This document shows, piece after piece, positions 51,501 to 62,429 of a DNA stretch of 64,000 nucleotides; the stretch's first letter is position 1; every line of letters begins with the position of its first letter. The DNA is from Tachypleus tridentatus (taxonomy: Eukaryota > Arthropoda > Merostomata > Xiphosura > Limulidae): contig NC_134825.1 of NCBI RefSeq assembly GCF_004210375.1, positions 744,001-808,000 on the forward strand. The letters run 5' to 3'. The position numbers and the translations under genes are program-made. The notes under the pieces are model-generated. The model was not told the DNA's origin. It searched no databases and saw only the letters and a program-made list of their open reading frames with translations.

Positions 51501-51542
51501 GCGAACAACGTTTCGACCTTCTTCGATCATCGTCAGGTTCAC
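51501..51542 (-). ncRNA. Hammerhead ribozyme motif, type I, Penelope copy 2
   Basis: Helix I is GUGAAC with GUUCGC (six pairs, one G-U). Then come core CUGACGA plus an extra U, stem II GAUC-GAAGAA-GGUC (one G-U), GAAA, the palindromic ACGU as helix III, and a cut site after GUU. Compared with 36765-36806, the stem differences are wobble-compatible, so pairing is preserved in both copies. It lies on the sense strand of the element. Confidence 0.78.
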
Positions 51543-51789
51543 AAAGAAAGAAAGAGGTAACTGACCGGAAGCTGACCAAATGTTTGAAAGGGGTTGTGTA
51601 ACTGAGTGTCGGAATCTAGAGGGCGGTGTTAGATGTTTGAATTTTATTTTATTATATTTAATATAGGTATAAAGGCGTCTCTTTATATTGGTTTATTTTG
51701 GGTTTAAGTTGTTGTATAAGTAAGGCTTCTTTAATTTTGCGTTTGTTTATGTTTGTTTCTTTATTTGGTATTTGAGTGTTTTCTATAGT

Positions 51790-52991
51790 TATGTTGTGTT
51801 TATTTGCCTTGCAGTGTTCGAAAACGTGTGAAGGTGACTTTTATGTTCTTTGAATCTGGTTTCCATTTTTCTACTTGCTTCTCCAATATAGAAGTCGTGT
51901 AGTTATCACATTGTATTTTATAAATAATGTTGGTGTGGTGTTTGTCAGTGTAGTTTTTACATAGTATAGACCTCAGTTTTGTGCCGGGTTTTTGAATAAA
52001 TTTGGTATTAACTGGAATGTCATATTTTGTTACTAATTTTTGCCAAATGTTGGTTATTTTTCTGCTGATGTCGGGAATATATGGTATGCAGCAGTATATG
52101 GTTTCGTGATTTTTTGATTCGTGAGATATATTTACTTTTGTTGGTTGATTTTGCTTTCTGTCTAGGTATGTGCGTATAATGTTTTCTACGGTTCGTGGAG
52201 GAAACTTATTGATGTTGATGAAGTATTGTTTTATTTTGTCTAATTCATCGTTAATTTTACCTGGTGAGCATAGTTTTATGGCTGTGTTTATTTGGTTTCT
52301 TAGTATGTTGAGTTTTTGTTTTGTTTCGTGTGCTGAGTCCCAAGGAATGTGTAGTCCAGTATGGGTGTTTTTTCGGTGGATTTCTGTTTTAAATTGTGTA
52401 TCGGTTCTTGTAATTTTAAGGTTAAGAAATGATATTTGATTGCTTTCTTCCTCTTCACATGTGAAGTTAATGTTGGGATGTATAGCATTAATGCGATTGA
52501 AAAAATTAAGTGTCTGTTCTGTATATGTGAAACCTGCAATTGTGTCGTCTACGTATCTGTACCAATATAGTGGTGGATGTAATGCTGTGTTAATTGCTTA
52601 TGTTTCAACTTGTGTCATAAAAAATATTGGCTAGAACTGGTGATACTGAGTTGCCCATGCTTAGGCCATTTGTTTGTGTATAGTTGTGGTTGTTGAACAT
52701 GAAGTTTGCCTTTATCGTAGTGAATTCTATGAGGGTTGCTAATTGGTTGCTGGGAATGTCTGTAGTTGGGTTAGGGTCTCGGATATAGGGTCCTAAGGCT
52801 ATCTTGCAGGCTTCAGTTGTTGGAACTTCTGTAAAGAGGGATATAACATCGAAACTGGCCATTAATGCTTTATGATTAAGTTGATTTAGATTAGACTTGA
52901 AATTAAAAGAGTCTTTGAGCTGGCTGATGTTGCATCCTAAAATTTGTCTAACCTCGGTTTTTTGATGATAAATAACATATTTCTCCAACAT
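51790..52991 (-). pseudogene. Penelope-like RT/GIY-YIG polyprotein, truncated and frameshifted
   Basis: Opens with LEKYVIYHQ and KDSFNF, then motif A ASFDVISLFTEVP (catalytic Asp) and GLSMGNSVSPVLANIF (motif B). A one-base insertion in an A run near 52617-52623 shifts the frame. A stop replaces a Gln a few codons later, at 52598-52600. The next frame holds YRYVDD (motif C, near 52545-52560), FLNLKI and THTGLHIP, and keeps the 87-bp segment missing from copy 1. A further deletion (GATAACTAC) breaks the GIY-YIG part. The N-terminal region is absent. It is non-functional. Confidence 0.88.
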
Positions 52992-53040
52992 CGTAACTGA
53001 GGCGATATTTTATTACAATATATCAATTTTCTGGTGATTG

Positions 53041-53280
53041 AAATTCATTTCACCAACTATTGTTTATCATTGTAAAATCAATAACAAATGGGACACAATA
53101 GGCACGAGTATAATCCTATGAAATTCATTTCATCAGCTGTTGTTTATCATTGTAAAATCAATAACAAATGGGACACAATAGGCACGAGTATAATCCTATG
53201 AAATTCATTTCATCAGCTGTTGTTTATCATTGTAAAATCAATAACAAATGGGACACAATAGGCACGAGTATAATCCTATG
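53041..53280. repeat. 80-bp tandem triplication
   Basis: Three copies at 53041, 53121 and 53201 (AAATTCATTTCA then GGGACACAATAGGCACGAGT). Copies 2 and 3 look identical, and copy 1 differs at a few bases. Confidence 0.95.
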
Positions 53281-53735
53281 CAACCAACACAAAACACAGA
53301 TCTTTAACTTAATAAACTTACCACATATAATACTTCTGTAAAGCATTTTTGTTGTGTAATTAAGAAGAAATTAATGGTGGTTTGTATTTTATTCGATACA
53401 AACATTATTTTCTGAAAGAAGAACGATAAGTACAAACGTGTACTTCGATTAGACCCAGCTAGACAACATCTGACAGCATTTTTAGTAAATAGCTTTTATT
53501 ACTTGAGTTGTAAAGGTGAATATATATTAAAATAAAAATATTACATAGGTTAACAAATACAGAGTGTAGAGTACTTTATAATAAAGCGATCTGGAAGATG
53601 TAACTCAATCGGCAACTCTAGGACTATTATACCTAAAACACGTAATGTTCTACTCGTGATAAGAAAAATTAAAATTGACTAATACATTGATTAGAAGCTA
53701 AAGCAGACCACGTGTCTCAAGCGAGAAAAAGTAAA
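53281..53735. other. Unique AT-rich spacer
   Basis: Single-copy sequence between the 80-bp triplication and the 31-bp array. I find no gene, splice pair or element end in it. Confidence 0.6.
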
Positions 53736-55440
53736 AAAAATGTATCTCTGGAAGTGACAGAAAGTAATAAATATCTCTAGGGAAGCTACAGTAAATAATA
53801 AATATATCTTAGAAAGGGATAGTAAGAAATAAATATCTTTTTTAAAGCGACAGTAAGTAATAAAATATTTATGGAAAGAACAGTAAGTAATAAATATATC
53901 TGAAGAGGGCAGTAAGTACAGGGAAGCGACAGTTGGAATAAATATATCTCTGGAAGCTACACTAAGTAATAAATATCTCTAGGGAAACTACAGTAAATAA
54001 TAAATATATGTCTGGAAACGAAAGTAAGTAATAAATATTTGTTTGAAAGCTATAGTAAATAATAAATAGCTCTCTGGAAGCAACAGTTGGTAATATATGA
54101 GTCTCTGGAAGCGACAATAAGTAGTAAAAATCTCTCTAGAAGCTGCAATAAATAATAAATATCTCTCTGAAAGCGACATTGAGGAATAAATAAGTGTCTG
54201 AGAGCAACAGTAAGTGCAAACATCTCTCTGGAAGCTACAGTAAATGATAAATGTCTCCCTGAAAGCGACAGTAAGTAATAGACATATCTCTGGAAGAGAT
54301 CGTAAATAATAAATATTTCTCTGGAAGTGACAATTAGTAATAAATAAGATTCTCGAAGCGATAATAAGTAGTACATATCTCTCTAGAATTAACACTAAGT
54401 AACAAATGTCACTCTGAAAGCGACTGTATGAAATAAATATATCTGAAATCGAAAGTAAGTTATACGTATCTTTCTGGAAGCAACGGTTGGTGATATATAA
54501 GTCTCGGGAAGTGACAGTAAGTAGTATACATATCTCTGGAAGCTACAATAAGTTATAAATATCTCTCTGAAAGCGATATTAAGCAAAAATATCTCACTGG
54601 GGGTGACAGTTGGTAATAAGTACCTCTATGGAAGAGACAGTAAGTAATAAATATCTCTCTAGAAGCGACAATAAGTAGTAAACATTTCTTTGGAATGGAT
54701 AATAAGTAATATATATCTCTTTGGAAACGACAGAAAGTAATAAAATATTTCTGGAAAGGAGATAAAATAATAAATATTTCTCTGTAAGCACAGCTGGAAG
54801 AAATATCTCTCTGGAAGTTAGAGTAAGTAATAAATATATGTTTGGAGGGTAGGATAAATAATACATATCTCTCTGAGAGCGACAATAAGTAATAAATATC
54901 TCTATCGAAGCTACAGTTGGTAATAAATACATCTCTGAAAGCGACAGTAAGTAATAAATATATCTCTAGAAGCGACAGTAAGTATAAACATCTCTGTGGA
55001 AACTACAGTAAATAACAAATATCTCTCTGAAAGCGACTGTAGGTAGTAAATATATCTCTAGAAGCGACAGTAAGTAGCAAATAAATCTCTGGAAGAGAAA
55101 ATAAATAGTAAACATCTCTCTCAAAGTTACAGTAAGCAATAAATATCACTTTGAAAGCGATTGTATGTAATACATATATCTCTAAAAGCGACTGTATGCA
55201 ATAGATGTATCTCTAAAAGTGACTGTAAGTTATAAATATCTTTCTGGAAGCAATAGTCGGTAATAAATAAGTCTCTGAAAGGTATAGTTAGTAATAAATA
55301 TCTCTCTGGAAACAACAGTAAGTAGTTAATATTTCGTTGGAAGTGGCAATTGGTAATAAATAAATCTCTGAGAGCGACAGTAAGTAATAGATATATGTCA
55401 TGAAACGACGGTAAGTAGTAAACATGTTTCTGGAAGCTGT

Positions 55441-55552
55441 TGTTTTGAATTAAGCTACACAATGGGCTATCTGTGCTCTGCCCACCACTGATATCGAAAC
55501 CTGGGTTTTAGCGTTGTAAGTCCACAGACATACCGCTGAGCCACTTGGGGCC
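55441..55552 (-). mobile_element. tRNA-derived SINE, family B, near full-length
   Basis: On the minus strand: GGCCCCAAGTGGCTCAGCGG (box A-like), a CTTACAA loop (UAC, Val-like), box B-like GGTTTCGATATC, then TGGTGGGCAGAGCACAGATA and a short tail. It is the clearest of three copies in the window. Confidence 0.82.
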
Positions 55553-57419
55553 TTTCTGAAAGCTACAGTAAATAATAAATATCTTACTGATAGCGATTTG
55601 CATACATCTCTGGACGCGACAGTTGGTAATAAATAAGTCTCTGGAGCGATAATATGTAGTAAATACCTCTCTGCAAGTTACCTGTAAATAATAGATATCT
55701 CTCTGAAAGCGACTGTAGGAAATAAATATATCTCTAGCAGCTACAGTAAGTAATAGTTACCTCTCTGGAAGACATGGTAACTAATAATTATCTTTGTGGA
55801 AGCGACAGTTCATAATAAATATCTCTATGGAAGCTACTGTAAAATGACAAATATCTCTTTGAAAACGAAATTTGGTAATAAATATCTATCTGGAAGCTGC
55901 AATAAATAATAAATGTCTCCCTGGAAGCGATAGTTGGAAATATATATTGGTCTGGAAGCGACAGTTAGTAATACATAAGTCTCTAGAAATGATAATAGGT
56001 AGTAAACATCTTTGTGCAAGTTACAGTAAGTAATAAATATCTCTCTGAAAGCGTCAATAAGTGATAAATATATCTCTGGAAGCGATAGTAAGTTATAGAT
56101 ATTTCTCTTGAAGAGATAGTAAGTAATAAATATCTTTCTGTAAGTGACAGTTGGTAATAAATATTTATCTGGAAGCGATAGTAAACAATAAATATGTTTT
56201 TGGAAACGACAGAAACTAATAAATATAGCTCTGGAAGCGACTATTGGTAATAAATAAGCTTCTGGAAGCGCCAGAAAATAATAAATATATCTCTTGAAGC
56301 TACAGTAAATAATAAATATCTTTCTGAAAGTGACAGTTGGTAATAAATTGGTCTGTTGAAGCTTATAGTAAGAAATACATATGTCTCTGTAAGCTAAAGT
56401 GAATAATAAATATCTTTCTTGAAGCTGCAGTTGGTAATAGAGAAGTGTCTTGAAGCAACAGTAAGTAATAAATATTTCTCTTGAAGCTAAAGTGAGACTA
56501 TGGAGGCTACATTAAATAACAAATATCTCTCTGGAAACTACAGTAACAAATAAATATATCTCTGGAAGCGACAGTTGGTAATAAATATTTCTCTTGAAAC
56601 GACAGAAAGTAATAAAGATATCACGGGAAGCGAAAGTAAATAATAAATGCCTCTCTGGAAGCGACAGTAAGTAATTAATATCTTTCTGAAAGCGACAGTG
56701 GGTGAGAAATGTCTCTTTGGAAGGGATATTAAGTAATAAATATCTCTTTGCAAAAGACAGTAAGTAATAAAATATTTCTGTGGAAACGACAGTTGGAATA
56801 AATATCTCTCAGGAAGCGACAGTGTAATAAATATCTCCCTGGAAGCTAGAATAAATTATAGATATCTCCCTGGAAGCTAGAATAAATTATAGATATCTCC
56901 CTGGAAGCTAGAATAAATTATAGATATCTCCCTGGAAGCTAGAACAAATTATAAATATCTCCCTGGAAGCGACTGTTGGAAATAAATATCTTTCTGGAAG
57001 CTACAAAGAGTATTAACTAACTCTCTGAAAGTGACAGTTGATAATAACTCTGTCGATGTACGCGACAGTAAAGAATAAATATTTCTCTGGAAGCGACAGT
57101 AAGTAGTAAATATCACTCTGAAAGCAAAAATAAATAATAAGTATCACTCTCGGAATGACACTTGGTAATAAATATGTCTCTATAAGCTAAAGTAAATAAT
57201 AAATATCGCTCTGAAAGCGAAAATAAATAATAAGTATCACTCTCGGAATGACACTTGGTAATAAATATGTCTCTGTAAGCTAAAGAAAATAATAAATATC
57301 GCTCTAAAGCAATATTTGGTAACAAACAAGTTTCTAGAAGCAAAAGTAAGTAATGAATATTTTTCTGGACGCTACAGTAAGTAGTAAATAAGTCTCTGGA
57401 AGCCACTTTAATAATAAAT

Positions 57420-57840
57420 ATCTCTGTGGAAACTACAGTAGGTATTAAATATCTCTGTGGAAGCGACAGTAGGTATTAAATATCTCTCTGGAAACTACAG
57501 TAGGTATTAAATATCTCTCTGGAAACTACAGTAGGTATTAAATATCTCTCTGGAAACTACAGTAGGTATTAAATATCTCTGTGGAAGCGACAGTAGGTAT
57601 TAAATATCTCTCTGGAAACTACAGTAGGTATTAAATATCTCTCTGGAAACTACAGTAGGTATTAAATATCTCTGTGGAAGCGACAGTAGGTATTAAATAT
57701 CTCTCTGGAAACTACAGTAGGTATTAAATATCTCTCTGGAAACTACAGTAGGTATTAAATATCTCTGTGGAAGCGACAGTAGGTATTAAATATCTCTCTG
57801 GAAACTACAGTAGGTATTAAATATCTCTATGGAAGCAACA
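57420..57840. repeat. 93-bp higher-order repeat inside the 31-bp array
   Basis: Two unit types alternate, A (GTGGAAGCGACAG) and B (CTGGAAACTACAG), in the order A-BBB-A-BB-A-BB-A-B. All share GTAGGTATTAAATATCTCT. The repeated A-B-B block makes a 93-bp period, a recent local amplification. Confidence 0.9.
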
Positions 57841-58003
57841 GTAAAAAATGTTTCCTAAAGCAATAATTGGGAATAAATAAATCTCTTGAAGCGACAGTAA
57901 GTAATAAATGTTTTTCAGGAAGCGACAGTTGGAATTAAATAAGTCTCATGAATCGTAAGTAAGTTATAAATATCTCTCTGGAATTGACAATAAGTAATAA
58001 ATA

Positions 58004-58215
58004 CAGTCCTGACTTTTTCCTCAGTTAGAATATGCATTTTTGTAGAATTACATATACAAAAGATCTTGAAAAGTCTTTTCTTCAGTTTTAATTGTTTAGT
58101 TATATTCCTATAATCTTTCAGTATTGTTAAAATTGAGATTAAATATCTATATATCCAAAAACGTTACAAAAATACACAGGCTTTCCTAGGGTGTCCTAAC
58201 TTTTTCACATGACTG
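58004..58215. mobile_element. Short mariner/Tc1-type non-autonomous remnant
   Basis: 212 bp between TA dinucleotides, replacing the 31-bp repeats. The right end reads CAGTCATGTGAAAAAGTTAG inward. The left end, CAGTCCTGACTTTTTCC, matches it only partly. No transposase is present. It is either a MITE or an internally deleted copy with a decayed left repeat. Confidence 0.55.
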
Positions 58216-59515
58216 TATATCTCTGGAAGAGATTGAAAGTAAGAAATGTATCTCTGGAAGCGACTGGAAGTAATAAATATTTTTGGAAACTCCAGAAAAT
58301 AATAAATATGAGTGAGGAAGCGACAGTAAATAATAAATAACTTTCTGGAAACGACAGTTGGTAATAAACAAGTTTCTGAAAGCGACAGTAAATAATAAAT
58401 ATCTGTCTGGAAGCTACAGTAAGTAATAAATAAATGTCTCGAAGCTACATTAAATAATAAATATATCTCTGGAAGTTACAGTAAGTAATAGATATCTCTC
58501 TGGAAGTGACAGTTGGTAATAAACATGTCTATTGAAGCGACAGTAAGTAATAAATAACTCTCTGAAAGCGACAGTTGGTAATAAATATCTCTCTGGAAGC
58601 GTCTGTAAATTATAAATATATTTCTGGAAGCGACGGTTGGTAATAGATATCTCTCACGAAGCTACAGCAAATAACAAATATCTCTCTGGAAACTACAGTA
58701 AAAAAATAAATATCTCTCTGGAAGACCATTTAGCAATAAATAAATCTCTGGAAGCGATAGTAAGAAATAAATATCCCTGTGGAATCTACAGTAAATAATA
58801 GCTATATTTCTGGAAGTGATAGTTGGTAATAAATAAATCTCTTGAAGCGATAGTAAGAAATAAATATCTCTGTGGAAGCGACAGTTGGAAAGAAATAAGT
58901 CGCTCTAAGCGATTGTTGGTAAAATATATCTCTCTGGAAGCGATAATAAGTAATAAATATCATTAAGGAAGTAACAGTGGTAATAAATATCTCTCAAAAA
59001 ATAAATGTCTATCTGCTGTGGCAATATATAATAAATATCTCTCATGACGCAAATATAAGTAATAAAATATTTTTGTAAGCTACAGCAAAAAATAAATGTC
59101 TATCTGCTGTGGCAATATATAACAAATATCTCTCTGGAAACGACAACTGGTAATTAATAACTCGGTGAAAGCGACAGTAAGTAATAAATATCTTGCTGGA
59201 AGTGACAGCAAATAAGAATTTGTTTCAAGAAGCAAAAGTTGGTAATAAATAAGCCTCTTCAAGCGACAGTAAATTATAAATGTGTCACTGGAATCGATAG
59301 TGAGTAATAAATATCTCTGTGGAAGCGACAATTTCTAATAAGTAACTCTCTAGAAGCGTCAGTAAATAATAATTATATATTTGGAAGAGATATTCAGTAG
59401 TAAATATCTCTCTGGAAGCCGCAGTAAGTATAAATATCTCTCTAGAAGCGACAGTAAGCAATCGACATCTCTCTAGAAGCGACAGTAAGTAACCGACATC
59501 TCTCTGGAAACAGGG

Positions 59516-60205
59516 CTAAGCATGACATACCACCCATATCCGTCAGATAACTCAACAGCTATAGAATGCAATGGATATTTATACTGTTTCATACCTCAAC
59601 AGCTATGGAATGCAATGGGTATTTATACTGTTCCATACAAATATGTTCAGGTGGTCTAGTCGCCGGACGCAGTGCAATCAGTTTATTGAAACTGGTACTG
59701 AAACCAGTATTTAATATTCACTAGATGAAATATGGAAACCATGTTGGAGAGTGGCATACTTTAAACATGGTATTCTAACGAGGACCATTTGGTAATAGAA
59801 ATTTCGCCGCAGGGAGATATTGTCAATAAACACGGTAGTCAGACAGAATATGACTAGACAAGAGCTGTGACAACATGAAAGGACTCCAAAGTTCTATCTG
59901 TACAACCGTGAATGACTTATTTCAAAATATGTTTTATAATAGACAAACTGAAAATGTTATTACTAATATTAATTTCAGATACGATTTATAATCAACCTTT
60001 AATAATGACCGATGAAATATTCCTCACAGATTTCAAAACAGTCTCATAAATAAAGAAAGAAGCAGAAGTCCATTCCTCTATGCGGTGACCCTAATTTGTA
60101 AATTATTTAACTATGAGAAACCTAAACATATTTTTCAATTATTTTCCAAATGAATATCATATACGTGAAGAAAAAAGTTTCAAAGATAACTGAATTTACT
60201 AATTA
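59516..60205. other. Unique spacer with a 44-bp duplication and twin TATA boxes
   Basis: Mostly single-copy. A 44-bp tandem duplication (CTCAACAGCTAT start, 59549-59636) carries TATAAATA on the minus strand twice, at 59576-59583 and 59620-59627. The minus strand also reads open as YKYPLHSIAVELSDGYGW after a CAG acceptor-like site, so a coding exon is an alternative reading. Nothing is recognised in 59640-60205. Confidence 0.5.
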
Positions 60206-61533
60206 AGAGAGAAAACAACACACTCCTTTCTTAACTTGGACATCAAAACAACACACTCCTTTCTTAACTTGGACATCAAAACAACACACACCTTTCTTAA
60301 CTTGGACATCAAAACAACTCACTCCTTTCTTAACTTGGACATCAAAACAACACACTCCTTTCTTAACTTGGACATCAAAACAACACACACCTTTCTTAAT
60401 TTGGACATCAAAACAACACACTCCTTTCTTAACTTGGACATCAAAACAACGCACACCTTTCTTAACTTGGACATCAAAACAACACACACCTTTCTTAACT
60501 TGGACATCAAAACAACTCACTCCTTTCTTAACTTGGACATCAAAACAACTCACTCCTTTCTTAACTTGGACATCAAAACAACACACTTCTTTCTTAACTT
60601 GGACATCAAAACAACACACTTCTTTCTTAACTTGGACATCAAAACAACACACACCTTTCTTAACTTGGACATCAAAACAACACACTTCTTTCTTAACTTG
60701 GACATCAAAACAACACACTTCTTTCTTAACTTGGACATCAAAACAACACACACCTTTCTTAACTTGGACATCAAAACAACACACTTCTTTCTTAACTTGG
60801 ACATCAAAACAACACACACCTTTCTTAACTTAGACATCAAAACAACACACTCCTTTCTTAACTTGGACATCAAAACAACTCACTCCTTTCTTAACTTGGA
60901 CATCAAAACAGCACACTCCTTTCTTAACTTGGACATCAAAACAACACACACCTTTCTTAATTTGGACATCAAAACAACACACTCCTTTCTTAACTTGGAC
61001 ATCAAAACAACGCACACCTTTCTTAACTTGGACATCAAAACAACACACACCTTTCTTAACTTGGACATCAAAACAACTCATTCCTTTCTTAATTTGGACA
61101 TCAAAACAACACACTCCTTTCTTAACTTGGACATCAAAACAACACACACCTTTCTTAACTTGGACATCAAAACAACACACTTCTTTCTTAACTTGGACAT
61201 CAAAACAACACACACCTTTCTTAACTTGGACATCAAAACAACACACTTCTTTCTTAACTTGGACATCAAAACAACACACTTCTTTCTTAACTTGGACATC
61301 AAAACAACACACTTCTTTCTTAACTTGGACATCAAAACAACACACACCTTTCTTAACTTGGACATCAAAACAACACACACCTTTCTTAACTTGGACATCA
61401 AAACAACACACACCTTTCTTAACTTGGACATCAAAACAACTCACTCCTTTCTTAACTTGGACGTCAAAACAACTCACTCCTTTCTTAACTTGGACATCAA
61501 AACAACACACTCCTTTCTTAACTTGGACATCAT
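60206..61533. repeat. 33-bp minisatellite, about 40 units
   Basis: Units TTCTTAACTTGGACATCAAA then ACAACACACTCC, with three interchangeable endings (CTCCT, CACCT, CTTCT). The 11-codon period contains no stop in several frames, so both strands read open for hundreds of codons (NLDIKTTHSFL on plus, CCFDVQVKKGV on minus). No start context, splice site or conserved domain supports a protein. Rare marker variants repeat 561 bp apart. Confidence 0.97.
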
Positions 61534-61915
61534 CGGTTGTTAACAGTTAGTTTTGAATATGCAGGAATTCAGAACTTCGTAATAAAACTCATGGAACAGC
61601 ACGTGGTATGTCCCCAAAAGATAAATCATAACCCATGGAACAGAATTTAGTATGTAATCAGAAGATAAAACATAACCCGTGGAACAGCATTTTGTATTTC
61701 CCCAGGAAATGACTTGATTTCAATCAAAATAAACCAAGAAACAGCTAATTACCAGCTGGTGAGGTTATGTTTATTTGTTTAAGATAAGGGAAGTTAATAG
61801 CTGGTTAGGTTATGTTTTGTTGTATTAGAATCAACAAGTACTTACAATAGCAAACATATTTTATTTTACACTTAAAAACACGTCTCTTATAAAATCTAGT
61901 TTTTATAACTACCAC

Positions 61916-61975
61916 CTGATGGATTAGCATTCTAATCTCTGTTGAGGCTTCTTCAAAACGCTGACTCTCTTTGTC
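61916..61975 (-). CDS. Candidate internal exon, 60 nt
   Basis: Bounded on the minus strand by a strong acceptor (GAAGTTTTCTCTCAG) and a usable donor (CAG|GTGGTA), phase 0 at both ends. It reads 20 codons of coding-like charged sequence starting DKESQRFEEASTEIR, plausibly an amphipathic helix. I do not recognise the protein. It could join in frame to KRLFKD at 62203, or be fortuitous. Confidence 0.35.
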
Positions 61976-62181
61976 CTGAGAGAAAACTTCAATACAAGAC
62001 ACTAATCAGTCACTATCATTATGTTGTCAATTCAAGTATGATTTACATTTGATGATAAAAGTTCCACAATCAGAAGACGATGTGCAATGAGGGTCGTTAC
62101 ATTATCTAAAGCATTACTTTGTATTACACACGTATTACAAACATAAAAAAATTTAAAACTGTTCTTCTGGTCTTGAGAAAC

Positions 62182-62237
62182 TTAATCTTCTTCATGGGTT
62201 ACGTCTTTAAACAGACGTTTCTTCTCTTCAGATGAAT
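62182..62237 (-). CDS. Candidate terminal or internal exon
   Basis: Acceptor ATTTGTGGCAG at 62238, then a phase-2 start reading SSEEKKRLFKDVTHEED and a TAA at 62184-62182. Read to the stop it is a terminal exon, with an AATAAA about 320 nt downstream. Read to the weak donor GAC|GTAACC at 62203 it would splice in phase to the exon at 61975. The other exons would lie beyond the window or within the 25-bp array. The family is unknown. Confidence 0.35.
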
Positions 62238-62429
62238 CTGCCACAAATAAGAATTTTATTCTACAATAAATGACGGACGTTTTACCTTGGTAACAATTAG
62301 AAACTTCAGTTAAATCATAGTTTTACAATAAAATAAATACACAACTTTCTAAACTTTATAACTTCTTTTAAAGCAGAAAAATCTTTATTCATCTTGTAAA
62401 TTAATCTCGCTTAAGATCACTGAATCAAG

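Larger units (their letters stand above)
51466..52995 (-). mobile_element. Penelope-like retroelement, copy 2, 5'-truncated
   Basis: The same family and orientation as copy 1. Minus-strand order is RT (52991 down), GIY-YIG remnant near 51840-51930, 3' pseudo-LTR with an intact hammerhead motif at 51501-51542, and a terminal sequence reading AAAACGG towards the flank. It abuts the 42-bp array. It starts earlier in the RT than copy 1 and lacks the inverted tail. Confidence 0.9.
53736..59515. repeat. 31-bp minisatellite, diverged, about 170 units
   Basis: Units of about 31 bp contain ATCTCTCTGGAAGCGACAGT then AAGTAATAAAT. Most units differ by several bases, so this is an old array with a homogenised pocket at 57420-57840. 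Many units contain GTAAGT on the plus strand. A SINE (55441-55552) and a mariner-type remnant (58004-58215) are inserted. Minus-strand open frames (YYLLSLPERYLLL types) are repeat translations. Confidence 0.95.
61534..62420. other. Mostly unique region with candidate minus-strand exons
   Basis: Three diverged copies of a segment of about 55-60 bp containing CATGGAACAG lie at 61590-61700. The rest is single-copy and includes the exon candidates at 61916-61975 and 62182-62237. There is a minus-strand AATAAA at 61860-61865. Confidence 0.6.

Noticed and set aside
50908..51579. 223-codon minus-strand frame over the 42-bp array
   Set aside because: Composite of array and Penelope flank. The repeat period explains the open frame.
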